Assembly (NCBI RefSeq): GCF_000471645.3
Contig: NZ_AWGA01000055.1
Span: forward strand, 1 to 64,000
Reading direction: 5' to 3'
Source: Candidatus Schmidhempelia bombi str. Bimp
Lineage (GTDB): Bacteria > Pseudomonadota > Gammaproteobacteria > Enterobacterales > Orbaceae
DNA length: 64,000 bases
Shown: positions 19,453 to 30,845 of the stretch, one piece after another
Numbering within the stretch: position 1 is the stretch's first letter
Layout: each line of letters starts with the position of its first letter
Position numbers and translations under genes: made by a program
The notes under the pieces: generated by a model
Database searches by the model: none
What the model was told of the DNA's origin: nothing
Seen by the model: only the letters and a program-made list of their open reading frames with translations

Positions 19453-20745
19453 TTAATCCATTTTTAATTTAGGACGAACCCATCGCATAATTCGGTTAGC
19501 CATAATTAAGCAACCAGTTTTACAGATGCCATACAACGCAGCTTGATGCATACGATATAACATGCGATATACCATATAAGCTGGAGCGCCTTTTAAAATC
19601 ATCGTTGATTTACCTGTAGTGGTCACCACGCCTTGGGCAGTATGAGCAAGTGAGATAATGGTTCCTTTATCTTTGTATATAAACTCTTTCATTGATGATT
19701 GAGTGAGATAGGCCATAATATTATGAGCACAAATTTTAGCCATTTGATGCGCAGCTTGCGCTGTTGGTGGTGTAAAACCGCCTTCAGGTTTAGGACTTGA
19801 TGCACAATCACCAATTGCAAAGATGCTTTCATCGCGAGTAGTTTGTAGCGAGGATTTCACAACGAGTTGATTTGATCGGCTATTTTCTAATCCAGCAATA
19901 TCTTTCAAGAAATCAGGTGCTTTAACGCCTGCGGACCAAACCATAATATCCGCTTTGATCGGATCGCTCTCTTTTGGATAAAACCCATCAGTATCTGCTT
20001 TAGTAATCATTGTTTTGGTTAACACTTTCACACCATAGCTTTCTAATTTTTTATGAATACTCGCTGATAACGTTTCTGGGAGTGCTGGTAATATACGATC
20101 AGCAGCTTCAATTAATGTTACATTAAGCATTTTTGGCGAGATTTTATCAAAACCATAGTCAGATAGTTTTTCTGTCATACCAAATAATTCAGAGGCTAAT
20201 TCAACACCCGTTGCGCCAGCACCAACGATAGCGATATCAATGGTTCCAGCATTCGGCATCTCGATACCTGATGAAAAGCGCCATAAACGATTAAGGATAT
20301 TTTGCCTAAAATGTTTCGCTTGTATATGATCATCAAGGAAAATACAATTATCTTTAACGCCAGGCGTGCCAAAATCATTACATTGACTACCAATAGCCAT
20401 AACTAAAATATCATAGGAAAGTTGGCGTTCAGGAAAAATAACTTTACCTTCGCTATCTTTGACCTCAGAAATGACAATTGATTTTGCTTCGCGATGAATA
20501 TTCGTTAATGCACCTTGACGAAAAGTGAAATGATTACGTTTACCTTGTGCAATATAATTGACGTCATCTATATTATCATCAAGTGCACCCGTTGCAATTT
20601 CATGCAATAAAGGTTTCCAAAGATGGCTTGGGTTTTTATCAACAAGTATTATGTTTGCTTTTTTGCTTTTACCCAGTTTATTACCAAGTTCGGTTGCTAG
20701 TTCCAGTCCTCCAGCACCACCACCTACAATAATGATATTTTTCAT
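19453..20745 (-). CDS. ndh: NADH dehydrogenase, type II
   Basis: This single-subunit, non-proton-pumping flavoprotein passes electrons from NADH to quinone at the cytoplasmic face of the membrane. The 430-aa protein (E. coli 434) begins with the FAD-binding IIIVGGGAGGLELA, has the NADH-binding IAIVGAGATGVELASE, and keeps FAIGDCASSPKPEGGF. I chose the ATG at 20745 because it has AGGG 8 nt upstream and gives the family N-terminus. An ATG 13 codons upstream has no such site. ndh is divergent from the HlyD-type exporter genes. Confidence 0.95.
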   Translation of the reverse strand: MKNIIIVGGGAGGLELATELGNKLGKSKKANIILVDKNPSHLWKPLLHEIATGALDDNIDDVNYIAQGKRNHFTFRQGALTNIHREAKSIVISEVKDSEGKVIFPERQLSYDILVMAIGSQCNDFGTPGVKDNCIFLDDHIQAKHFRQNILNRLWRFSSGIEMPNAGTIDIAIVGAGATGVELASELFGMTEKLSDYGFDKISPKMLNVTLIEAADRILPALPETLSASIHKKLESYGVKVLTKTMITKADTDGFYPKESDPIKADIMVWSAGVKAPDFLKDIAGLENSRSNQLVVKSSLQTTRDESIFAIGDCASSPKPEGGFTPPTAQAAHQMAKICAHNIMAYLTQSSMKEFIYKDKGTIISLAHTAQGVVTTTGKSTMILKGAPAYMVYRMLYRMHQAALYGICKTGCLIMANRIMRWVRPKLKMD

Positions 20746-21072
20746 ATTTTTCCCTACCTTATTTTTATAATAGATTGGTATCATACTAAATTAGTTTGTT
20801 TATCACTAATTTATTTAATAGATTTAATGAATAAACAGAATCTATTAAAGATAAATCATTCTAGAATAGGTCATTAATCGTTTATTTTTACTTGTATGAA
20901 TGAAGTGATTTTTTTCTCTTTTTCTTATTTTTTATATTAAATAGATACATTTACTTATTGTTAATAGGTATTTTGTGTATAATGTTTGAAATGCTTAGAA
21001 TCATCTATCTTCAACGTTTTTTATTGGCGTTGCTCTATTTATCTTAACTTCTAATGTTTGTTATTACTTTAT

Positions 21073-22044
21073 ATGAATAAGACTATTTTTTTTGTTATCT
21101 TACTAATTTTGGTAACAATTAGTATCACTATCTTAATTCGTTCTCATCATCAAGATATTTTGTTACAAGGTGAAGTCGATGCACCACAAGTCAATATCTC
21201 GTCAAAAGCCAAAGGTCGTGTGGTCAATATTGCTGTTAATCGAGGCGATGATGTTAAAGCGGGTGATAAATTAATAACGCTTGATAGTCCAGAATTATTG
21301 GCGCAAGTTAAAGCGGCAGAGGCAAAACGCGATCAAGCAAAACTGCAATTTACCTTATCTGAAAAAGGAACGCGTGAAGAAAGCGTACGTTATTATCAAG
21401 CACTACTTGCCGAAGCGAAAGCGGCTTATGACAATGCGAGAAAAGAATATGACCGTTATTTAGCAATAGCAAATAAAGATTTTATCTCTCAATCCATGTT
21501 AGATAGTGCGAATAAATCTAAAAATGAAAATTACCAGAAAATGTTATCAGCACAAGCTAATTTAGATCAAGCCTTGCATGGTGATAGGCTTGAGCAGAAA
21601 GAAATTTATGCTGCACAGCTAGAACAAACCGAACAAGAATTAAATGCGTTACTGATTCAATATGACGATTTACAGGTAAAAGCGCCAGTAGATGGTGAAA
21701 TTGGCGCTATCCCTGCTGAAGTAGGGGAGTTATTTAATATATCCAGCCCATTAATGACGATTATTCGATTACCTGAGGCTTATTTTATATTTAACCTTCG
21801 TGAAGATATTATGGCTAATATTCATAAAGGACAACATGTTAAGCTTACGGTGCCAGCTTTAGGCCAAAAAGTTATTGAGGCTGAAATCCGCTACATCGCT
21901 GCGATGGGTGATTTTGCGACTAAACGCGCAACAAGAGCAACGGGTGACTTTGATTTAAAAACTTTTGAAGTTCGTTTATATCCATTGCAGCCTGTGGAAG
22001 GACTTCGCCCTGGAATGAGTACATTATGGCAGTGGCACAAATAA
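21073..22044 (+). CDS. HlyD-family periplasmic adaptor (membrane fusion) protein
   Basis: This 323-aa protein has one N-terminal membrane helix (about residues 4-22). A split lipoyl domain follows: VNISSKAKGRVVNIAVNRGDDVKAG at the front and LQVKAPVDGEIGAIPAEVGE at the back. Between them is a long coiled-coil hairpin rich in Ala, Gln, Glu and Lys (about 80-190), and the C-terminus ends in LRPGMSTLWQW. It should bridge an inner-membrane exporter to an outer-membrane channel. Similar proteins are E. coli YhiI and YbhG. The first ATG is at 21073; no strong ribosome-binding site is seen. Its 3' end overlaps the next gene by 19 nt. The substrate is unknown. Confidence 0.85.
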   Translation: MNKTIFFVILLILVTISITILIRSHHQDILLQGEVDAPQVNISSKAKGRVVNIAVNRGDDVKAGDKLITLDSPELLAQVKAAEAKRDQAKLQFTLSEKGTREESVRYYQALLAEAKAAYDNARKEYDRYLAIANKDFISQSMLDSANKSKNENYQKMLSAQANLDQALHGDRLEQKEIYAAQLEQTEQELNALLIQYDDLQVKAPVDGEIGAIPAEVGELFNISSPLMTIIRLPEAYFIFNLREDIMANIHKGQHVKLTVPALGQKVIEAEIRYIAAMGDFATKRATRATGDFDLKTFEVRLYPLQPVEGLRPGMSTLWQWHK

Positions 22045-23174
22045 GATTATTTTTCATCTGTTTTAAGAATGCTTTTTATTCTGAGCTACAACAGCTATTT
22101 AGTGGTTTTACACGTCATTGGTTATTATGGATTTTTCCTTTTCTCATTTTTACATTAATCAGTAGTATTTTTACACAAGGTGTTATGCTTGATTTGCCCA
22201 TTGGCGTTGTGGATCACGATCATAGTTCACTTTCTCGTCAGCTTATTCGGGAATTAGATGCTGGTAGTCATGCTAAACTAATTAATGATGATATGTCGTT
22301 ACCAGAAGCGATTGAACAATTAAAAAGAATCAATATATACGCATTGCTTTATATTCCACCTAATTTTGAAGCAGACGTGTTGGCAGGGCAACAACCAACA
22401 CCGATACTTTACTATAATTCTCTCTATTATAGTGCGGGTCTATATTCGATTATGGATTATTCAGGGTTGATAAATTCATTAAATGAGCACTATCGCGGTA
22501 TTATGGCAACCAAAATTGGGTTACCTATCCCTACTTTGGCTGAGGTCAATTTTGTGTATGATGGATTATTTAATGCGACGGGTAATTCTCGTTATTTTCA
22601 ATTATTTTCAGCGATTGTACATATTTTACAATTATTCGTTGTTGCCTGTACGGTGCATTTGTTAGGGCAATTACCTAAAACATTTCAAGTAAATTATGCC
22701 ATTATATTGGGTAAATTATTCCCTTATACTTTATGGTATACCAGTTTATTATTATTGGAAATTGCTGTGTTAGTGCTTGTGTCAAGTGCAAAAGTTAATA
22801 GCCAGCCCATTTTTATGCCAATAGTCATCTTTTTTTATGTCATGGCGGCTCAAAGTATTGGAGTTTTATTATTTACTTTCACTCGTACTGTGATTAATGC
22901 CTATAGTCTAATTGGCATTTTGGTTGGATTGGCCTTAACTTATTCAGGCATAACTGTTCCCGAAATTTCTATGCCATTGGTTGCGCAATTGATTGCGCAG
23001 ATAGAGCCGTTAACCTATGCGCTCAACACGTTATTTGATATTTTTTTACGTCATATTACATTTTCTTCTGTAGTTAAAACTTGCCTGATTTTAATTATTT
23101 ATCCCTTTATCACTATGATCCTAGCTCGAAAACGCTTTACAAAGCGGTTAGAACAGCAAGAGGTATTCAATTAA
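22026..23174 (+). CDS. ABC-2 type exporter permease, first copy
   Basis: This 382-aa inner-membrane protein has the ABC-2 layout. There is one N-terminal helix (about 33-52), a large extracytoplasmic domain starting LPIGVVDHDHSSLSRQLIREL, then five to six helices in the C-terminal half (about 195-370). It belongs to the YhhJ/YbhR/YbhS type. It overlaps the adaptor gene by 19 nt, and its stop overlaps the next start (TAATG), so the three genes are translationally coupled. There is no ATP-binding domain in it or next to it. Confidence 0.85.
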   Translation: MAVAQIRLFFICFKNAFYSELQQLFSGFTRHWLLWIFPFLIFTLISSIFTQGVMLDLPIGVVDHDHSSLSRQLIRELDAGSHAKLINDDMSLPEAIEQLKRINIYALLYIPPNFEADVLAGQQPTPILYYNSLYYSAGLYSIMDYSGLINSLNEHYRGIMATKIGLPIPTLAEVNFVYDGLFNATGNSRYFQLFSAIVHILQLFVVACTVHLLGQLPKTFQVNYAIILGKLFPYTLWYTSLLLLEIAVLVLVSSAKVNSQPIFMPIVIFFYVMAAQSIGVLLFTFTRTVINAYSLIGILVGLALTYSGITVPEISMPLVAQLIAQIEPLTYALNTLFDIFLRHITFSSVVKTCLILIIYPFITMILARKRFTKRLEQQEVFN

Positions 23175-24313
23175 TGGTACTTTACTGGCAGTCATTTAGA
23201 AAAGTCTTGCTCTCACTATTAAATAGACCGCTTTGGTTAATGTTATTGCTCTCTTTATGTCTTATGAGTCTTGTTTATATTAATCAAACCGTCCGGAATT
23301 TGCCGATTGCAGTGATCGATCAGGATCATAGTATTGCCAGCCGACATTTAATTCGAGAACTTAATGCTAGTTCAAAAATTAACGTGGTTGTATACGATAA
23401 TATACTTGATGCTTTACATGATATTGATAAACGTAACATTTTTGCTGCGATGATTATCCCATTAGATTTTGAAAAGCGTTTATTACATAACCAACAGATT
23501 ACCATATTGGCTTATGGTGATGCCTCAAATCGGTTAGCTAATAGTCTAATTCAACGTGATATTTTAGCTGCATATCAATCTATATTAGCAGATTATCAAT
23601 ATAATATTATGTATCGTAATGGATTTACTCATCAGCAAATTGATATGGTATTAAATCCGATCCACGGACAAACCGTGCCGTTATTTAATGCTGGTATGAC
23701 ATTTGCTGCGATGACCTTTCCTGGACTATTAATTATGTTATTCCAGCATTCATTAATACTCGTCTCAACGCGTATCAACATAACACTAAATACTTTACCA
23801 CAAGGTAAGCCACCAAAAGCAGTATTTTTAGGAAGTTTATCAGCATTATTACCAATATGGTTATTTCTATCGATAGTCCTTTTTGTATTATGGCCTTGGA
23901 TTTTGGGGTATCGACAATTAGCCCCTATTCCTATCATTCTATTTTTAATGTTTCCCTTTTTATTTGCGATTATGGGATTAAGTAAATTACTAACAGAATG
24001 TATTGGTCGTGTAGAAATGGTATATTTGACACTGTCTTTCTTAACTACACCTATCTTTTATTTATCTGGAATCATTTGGCCACTAGACTCCATGCCTTTA
24101 TGGGTACAATTTTTTTCTCATTTATTGCCTTCAACTTGGGCAGTAAAAATGATTGTCGGTGTCAATCAAATGGGATCAAGTACAATGGATGTTAGCGTTG
24201 ATATCGTTATGCTATTGGTTTTAGGATGTATATATATTGGATTAGGATTATTTATCGCTAGATTAAAAAGTGGAGAGATTCGGCGATGGCCGGTAGTTAA
24301 ACGATCTCATTAA
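23174..24313 (+). CDS. ABC-2 type exporter permease, second copy
   Basis: This 379-aa paralogue of the preceding permease has an N-terminal helix (about 18-36), an extracytoplasmic domain beginning LPIAVIDQDHSIASRHLIREL (the same motif as the first copy), and about five C-terminal helices ending in IGLGLFIARLKSGEIRRW. The start at 23174 overlaps the stop of the previous gene; an open frame reaching further upstream merely overlaps that gene. The two permeases probably form a heterodimer. The expected ATPase is not encoded between here and rraA. Confidence 0.85.
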   Translation: MVLYWQSFRKVLLSLLNRPLWLMLLLSLCLMSLVYINQTVRNLPIAVIDQDHSIASRHLIRELNASSKINVVVYDNILDALHDIDKRNIFAAMIIPLDFEKRLLHNQQITILAYGDASNRLANSLIQRDILAAYQSILADYQYNIMYRNGFTHQQIDMVLNPIHGQTVPLFNAGMTFAAMTFPGLLIMLFQHSLILVSTRINITLNTLPQGKPPKAVFLGSLSALLPIWLFLSIVLFVLWPWILGYRQLAPIPIILFLMFPFLFAIMGLSKLLTECIGRVEMVYLTLSFLTTPIFYLSGIIWPLDSMPLWVQFFSHLLPSTWAVKMIVGVNQMGSSTMDVSVDIVMLLVLGCIYIGLGLFIARLKSGEIRRWPVVKRSH

Positions 24314-24425
24314 ACAAAACTTTACAAATAAACTAAGATATTAAGAGCAATTTATTCTTCATGATGATCAATGAATAGGCAGGTGGACAGCCAATCAACT
24401 ATTTACATTTGATCTTGGGTTAATT

Positions 24426-24454
24426 TTGCCATAAATCTTAACTCGCGCTATACT
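24426..24454 (+). promoter_or_regulatory. Promoter of rraA
   Basis: A -35 TTGCCA (24426-24431) and a -10 TATACT (24449-24454) are spaced by 17 nt. Transcription would start near 24461, about 20 nt before the TAAGGAG site and ATG of rraA. Confidence 0.7.
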
Positions 24455-24483
24455 GAATAAAATCTTTTTTTAAGGAGCATTAA

Positions 24484-24972
24484 ATGGAATGTGATACCTC
24501 TATTCTTTGTGATTATTATCCTGAAGATATAAATGTGGTTGAACCATTATTTACTAACTTCGGTGGTATTACTTCTTTCTCCGGACAAGTAGTGACCGTA
24601 AAATGTTTTGAGGATAATGGTCTTCTCTACGAAATTCTGCAAGAAGAAGGTACCGGCAAAGTATTAGTGATTGATGGTGGTGGTTCGGTAAGACGTGCGC
24701 TTATTGATGCAGAACTCATTGATATTGCTGTGCAGAATCATTGGGAAGGATTGATTGTCTATGGTGCCGTTCGTCAAGTTGATTATTTAGCTGATGCTCA
24801 AATTGGTATACAAGCTATCGCGGCGATTCCAGTGGGTGCTGATGACCAAGGCATTGGTGAAAATGATATTAGAGTTAATTTTGGTGGCGTAACCTTCTTT
24901 TCTGGTGATTTTGTGTATGCGGATAATACCGGTATTGTACTATCTGAAATTGCATTAGAAATTGAAGATTAG
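24484..24972 (+). CDS. rraA: Regulator of ribonuclease E activity A
   Basis: RraA binds the C-terminal scaffold of RNase E and inhibits mRNA decay. The 162-aa protein follows E. coli RraA (161 aa) closely: DVVEPLF-like start, [46 protein letters not shown] and [20 protein letters not shown]. RraA is a trimeric fold related to SAM-dependent methyltransferase relatives and has no known enzyme activity. TAAGGAG lies before the ATG. Its target, rne, is in the same window at 42008-45166. Confidence 0.96.
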   Translation: MECDTSILCDYYPEDINVVEPLFTNFGGITSFSGQVVTVKCFEDNGLLYEILQEEGTGKVLVIDGGGSVRRALIDAELIDIAVQNHWEGLIVYGAVRQVDYLADAQIGIQAIAAIPVGADDQGIGENDIRVNFGGVTFFSGDFVYADNTGIVLSEIALEIED

Positions 24973-24991
24973 TCATTACTGCGTAGAATAA

Positions 24992-25025
24992 AAACCAGTG
25001 AAATAGAACACTATTTCACTGGTTT
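24992..25025. terminator. Bidirectional terminator between rraA and ferritin-like gene
   Basis: A perfect 15-bp stem (24992-25006 with 25011-25025, AAACCAGTGAAATAG arm) and a 4-nt loop, between two convergent genes. The T tract is good for the minus-strand gene and short for rraA. Confidence 0.85.
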
Positions 25026-25053
25026 ATCGATTAATTAATGATGTATTGCGTTG

Positions 25054-25608
25054 TTATTTACCTGTCCAGCCTTGTAACATATTGGCTAATTCATCAGCAT
25101 GATCTTCTTCTTCAGCAAGAATATGCTCAATAATTCGTTTAGTCGTGGTATCTTGATCACCAACATACAGAATTACTTCTCGATAATAATCGATAACAAT
25201 TCGTTCTGAAATAAGATTTTCTTTAATCATCTCTTGAAGATCCGTGCCTTCATGGTACTCAGTTGGTGAACGCTCGGTAAACACTGCTGGATTGAGATCA
25301 GGGGCTCCGCCTAACTGGGTTATACGTTCAGCCAGCATATCAGCATGTTGTTGTTCCTGTTTTGCATGTTCGAGGAATTCGCCTTTAATGGGATCCATCA
25401 TCAGACCTGCCGCCATATAATAGTGACGTAAATAACGTAGAACACATACCCATTCTGAAGCAAGGGCAGCATTGAGTAGTTCGATTACCTTGTGTCTATC
25501 TAAGGTATAGGTTTGGGTAACCGCCCCTGACTCAACATGTTTACGTGCATTTAGCCGAAGTTGTTCTTTAGTACTAAATTTACTCTGCTGATTTACTATG
25601 CTCGTCAT
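25054..25608 (-). CDS. Ferritin-like domain protein (bacterioferritin/DPS-like)
   Basis: This 184-aa four-helix protein has a complete di-iron ligand set: Glu52, Glu85 with His88 (QEQQH), Glu135, and Glu167-x-x-His170 (EEDH). It resembles the small cytoplasmic family often annotated as bacterioferritin in proteobacteria, with the typical ARKHVESGAVT lead-in and EWVCVLRYLRHYYM. It is not classical Bfr, whose start and haem Met52 context differ, nor Dps. It probably stores or oxidises iron. A GGAGG site precedes the ATG. It follows tufA, where E. coli has bfd-bfr. Confidence 0.8.
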   Translation of the reverse strand: MTSIVNQQSKFSTKEQLRLNARKHVESGAVTQTYTLDRHKVIELLNAALASEWVCVLRYLRHYYMAAGLMMDPIKGEFLEHAKQEQQHADMLAERITQLGGAPDLNPAVFTERSPTEYHEGTDLQEMIKENLISERIVIDYYREVILYVGDQDTTTKRIIEHILAEEEDHADELANMLQGWTGK

Positions 25609-25948
25609 TTTTTTACCTCCATGTGTGTGATCATTTATGATTGCAATTGATCTAAAAATGTAGCAAGCACTTATTTATAAGTCGATGATAAATATATTAA
25701 AAATAGTTATATTTATGCCATATTCGAGTTAAAGTTATGTTGTGATGATGTAAGTCGTTTTGATGTTTTAGCCTGTAGTAACTAAGATGATGAAAGATTA
25801 ATCTAATTTTGGGTTAACAAATTAATTTTCTAATCAAATTAAGATTGGAAAAAGATATTTATGATATTTGATATTTGATATTTGAGGATAAATAATAATT
25901 GATATAACAGGATAATAACTAAAATATACATAGATAAGCTTTCTATGA
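25609..25948. other. Intergenic region between ferritin-like gene and tufA terminator
   Basis: AT-rich DNA with no supported gene. It must hold the promoter of the ferritin-like gene, but no box close to consensus is seen. An open frame crossing into the tufA 3' end is a shadow. Confidence 0.45.
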
Positions 25949-25975
25949 AAAAGGCCGCTAAATTAGCGACCTTTT
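25949..25975 (-). terminator. Terminator after tufA
   Basis: AAAAGG and CCTTTT enclose CGCTA and TAGCG with one mismatch and a 3-nt loop. The minus-strand exit is followed by T-rich sequence. It ends the str operon. Confidence 0.75.
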
Positions 25976-26001
25976 CTTGGTTACAGTATTGTAAACAGAA
26001 A

Positions 26002-27189
<1,188 letters not shown>

Positions 27190-27256
27190 CTATGTTCCTT
27201 AATTAACTCTCTTCCCTGATACAGGGAAGAGTGAAATTGGTTAACAATTAAATAAA

Positions 27257-29359
27257 TTATTTCGCTTTACGCGCTTCAATAATCGCAGTTGCAATGTTAG
27301 TTGGTGCTTCGTTGTACTTCAAGAACTCCATAGAGTATGAGGCACGACCCTGAGTTTGTGAACGCAGGTCTGTTGCATAACCAAACATTTCTGAAAGTGG
27401 TACTTGAGCTCGAACAGTTTTACCCGTAGAGGTATCGTCCATCCCTTCGATCATACCACGACGACGGTTAAGGTCACCGATAACGTCACCCATATAATCT
27501 TCAGGTGTTTCTACTTCAACTTTCATAATTGGTTCAAGTAATACTGGTTTCGCTTTCATGAAGCCATCTTTAAATGCCATTGAACCAGCGATTTTAAATG
27601 CCATTTCTGATGAGTCGACATCATGGTAAGAACCGTCATAGATGGTTACTTTGATATCAACAACAGGGTAGCCAGCAAGAACACCGTTTTTCATTTGTTC
27701 CTGAACACCCTTATCAACAGCTGGAATATATTCTTTTGGTACGACACCACCAACGATTTCGTTATGGAATTCATAACCAGGACCACCAGCTTCTAATGGC
27801 TCAATACGTAACCATACGTGACCGAACTGACCGCGACCACCAGACTGACGAACGAATTTACCTTCTTGTTCAACTGAGTTACGAATAGTTTCGCGGTAAG
27901 CAACTTGTGGTTTACCAACGTTAGCTTCTACTTTGAATTCACGTTTCATACGGTCAACGATGATTTCAAGGTGTAATTCACCCATACCAGAAATAATGGT
28001 TTGACCAGATTCTTCGTCAGTATGAACACGGAATGACGGATCTTCTTGTGCTAAACGGCCAAGTGCTAGACCCATTTTTTCTTGGTCAGCTTTAGTTTTT
28101 GGCTCAACAGCAACAGAAATAACCGGTTCTGGGAATTCCATTCTTTCTAGAATGATTGGCGCGCTATCTGCACATAATGTATCACCTGTAGTGACATCTT
28201 TTAGACCGATAGCGGCTGCGATATCACCAGCGCGAACTTCTTTAATCTCTTCACGTTTATTAGCATGCATCTGAACGATACGACCAAAACGTTCTTTTCT
28301 GTCTTTTACTGAGTTAAGAACAGTATCACCTGAATTAACTACACCAGAATAGACGCGGAAGAATGTTAAGTTACCCACAAATGGGTCTGTTGCAATTTTA
28401 AATGCTAAAGCAGAGAATGGTTCATCATCGCTAGAGTGACGTTCTGCAGCTTCACCATTTTGAAGTTCACCTTTAATTGCAGGTACGTCAGTTGGTGCTG
28501 GTAAATATTCAATTACTGCATCAAGCATGAACTGAACGCCTTTATTTTTAAAGGCACTACCACAGGTAACAAGAATGATCTCATTAGCAAGTACGCGTTG
28601 ACGTAAAGCTGCTTTAACTTCTTCTTCAGTTAACTCTTCACCACCAAGGTATTTTTCCATTAACTCTTCGTTAGCTTCAGCGGCAGCTTCGATTAGGTTA
28701 GCACGATATTCTTCAACCTGATCAACCATATCTGCTGGTACATCTTCATAAACAAAAGTAGTACCTTGATCAGCATCATTCCAGTTAATCGCTTTACGTT
28801 TTAGTAGATCGATAACACCAGTGAAGGATTCTTCCGCACCGATTGGTAATACTAATGGCACTGGCACAGCAGCTAAACGTGTTTTGATTTGATCAACAAC
28901 ACGTAAGAAGTTAGCACCCATACGGTCCATTTTGTTAACAAATGCAATACGTGGTACTGAATATTTGTTAGCTTGACGCCAAACGGTTTCTGATTGTGGT
29001 TGAACACCACCTACTGCACAGTAAACCATTACGGCACCATCTAATACACGCATAGAACGTTCTACTTCGATAGTGAAGTCAACGTGTCCTGGAGTATCGA
29101 TGATATTAATACGGTGTGGTTCAAATTGTTTTGCCATACCAGACCAGAAAGCGGTCGTTGCAGCAGAGGTAATTGTGATACCACGTTCTTGTTCTTGTTC
29201 CATCCAGTCCATGGTAGCAGCACCATCATGCACTTCACCAATTTTATGGTTGATACCTGTATAGAACAAAATACGCTCGGTAGTTGTAGTTTTACCGGCG
29301 TCGATGTGTGCACTGATACCGATATTACGATAACGTGCGATAGGAGTTGTACGAGCCAT
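27257..29359 (-). CDS. fusA: Elongation factor G
   Basis: EF-G is the translocation GTPase and, with RRF, recycles ribosomes. The 700-aa protein has G1 [19 protein letters not shown] near residue 17, [10 protein letters not shown] (G2), DTPGHVDFT (G3) and NKMDRMGA (G4), followed by domains II-V ending in [26 protein letters not shown] precedes the ATG. It lies in the str operon between rpsG and tufA. Confidence 0.98.
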   Translation of the reverse strand: MARTTPIARYRNIGISAHIDAGKTTTTERILFYTGINHKIGEVHDGAATMDWMEQEQERGITITSAATTAFWSGMAKQFEPHRINIIDTPGHVDFTIEVERSMRVLDGAVMVYCAVGGVQPQSETVWRQANKYSVPRIAFVNKMDRMGANFLRVVDQIKTRLAAVPVPLVLPIGAEESFTGVIDLLKRKAINWNDADQGTTFVYEDVPADMVDQVEEYRANLIEAAAEANEELMEKYLGGEELTEEEVKAALRQRVLANEIILVTCGSAFKNKGVQFMLDAVIEYLPAPTDVPAIKGELQNGEAAERHSSDDEPFSALAFKIATDPFVGNLTFFRVYSGVVNSGDTVLNSVKDRKERFGRIVQMHANKREEIKEVRAGDIAAAIGLKDVTTGDTLCADSAPIILERMEFPEPVISVAVEPKTKADQEKMGLALGRLAQEDPSFRVHTDEESGQTIISGMGELHLEIIVDRMKREFKVEANVGKPQVAYRETIRNSVEQEGKFVRQSGGRGQFGHVWLRIEPLEAGGPGYEFHNEIVGGVVPKEYIPAVDKGVQEQMKNGVLAGYPVVDIKVTIYDGSYHDVDSSEMAFKIAGSMAFKDGFMKAKPVLLEPIMKVEVETPEDYMGDVIGDLNRRRGMIEGMDDTSTGKTVRAQVPLSEMFGYATDLRSQTQGRASYSMEFLKYNEAPTNIATAIIEARKAK

Positions 29360-29464
29360 TTTAATCCTCTAATTAGTCGTTCTTTGATTTAATTGTCACT
29401 GAGTGTGATAGATGCCAGCTATGCGGTGCAATTGGCATTCGCATAACCGGATAAAATCAAGTCA

Positions 29465-29953
<489 letters not shown>

Positions 29954-30029
29954 CTATAATTTCAGGTTACCCAAAACTCAATGAGTTATTTGGAATGTTA
30001 AATGTTTGGCCTTACTTAACGGAGAACCA

Positions 30030-30419
<390 letters not shown>

Positions 30420-30471
30420 TTATTTCAATCTTTATATAAATTAAAATGCTTTTTAGATACGTAATAAATTA

Positions 30472-30500
30472 CCCCAAGCTATGCGAATATAGTTTGGGGG
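30472..30500 (-). promoter_or_regulatory. Leader hairpin of the str operon
   Basis: On the minus strand, CCCCAA and TTGGGG enclose CTAT and ATAG just after the predicted start of transcription. There is no T tract, so it is more likely a stabilising 5' hairpin of the rpsL mRNA than a terminator. Confidence 0.4.
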
Positions 30501-30507
30501 TCGCAAG

Positions 30508-30536
30508 ATTCTAGTACCGATAGGCATTATTGTCAA
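30508..30536 (-). promoter_or_regulatory. Promoter of the str operon (rpsL)
   Basis: On the minus strand, a perfect -35 TTGACA (30531-30536) and a -10 TAGAAT (30508-30513) are spaced by 17 nt. The discriminator is GC-rich (TTGCGACC), as expected for stringent control by ppGpp and DksA. Transcription would start near 30501. Confidence 0.85.
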
Positions 30537-30802
30537 GTTTTTAGCTGCGATTATGGATAACTCTGGCGTCACTTTTTATGTCTTAGATGACCAATAATTT
30601 TTAAGAATAAATTAATCACTTTATTATGTGCCATAGATTAAGGATTTATTATGTAATCGCCCCTATCCTTTGGATTATCCGTTGAAGTTAATTATTCGGA
30701 AGAGAGTGGGTATTTATATAGTGACACAATAGAATTAAGATTTATATAAGGTCCACTTTGGATAGGGTAAGAATAAAACTGAAATAATGAATCAGCGAAT
30801 AA

Positions 30803-30830
30803 GAAGTTTAGCACTTAGGCGCTAAACTTC
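30803..30830 (-). terminator. Hairpin after the adenine permease gene
   Basis: A perfect 10-bp stem GAAGTTTAGC/GCTAAACTTC with an 8-nt loop lies 15 nt after the adeP stop codon on the minus strand. The following T tract is short (TTATT). Confidence 0.6.
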
Positions 30831-30845
30831 ATTATCTGAGTAGGA

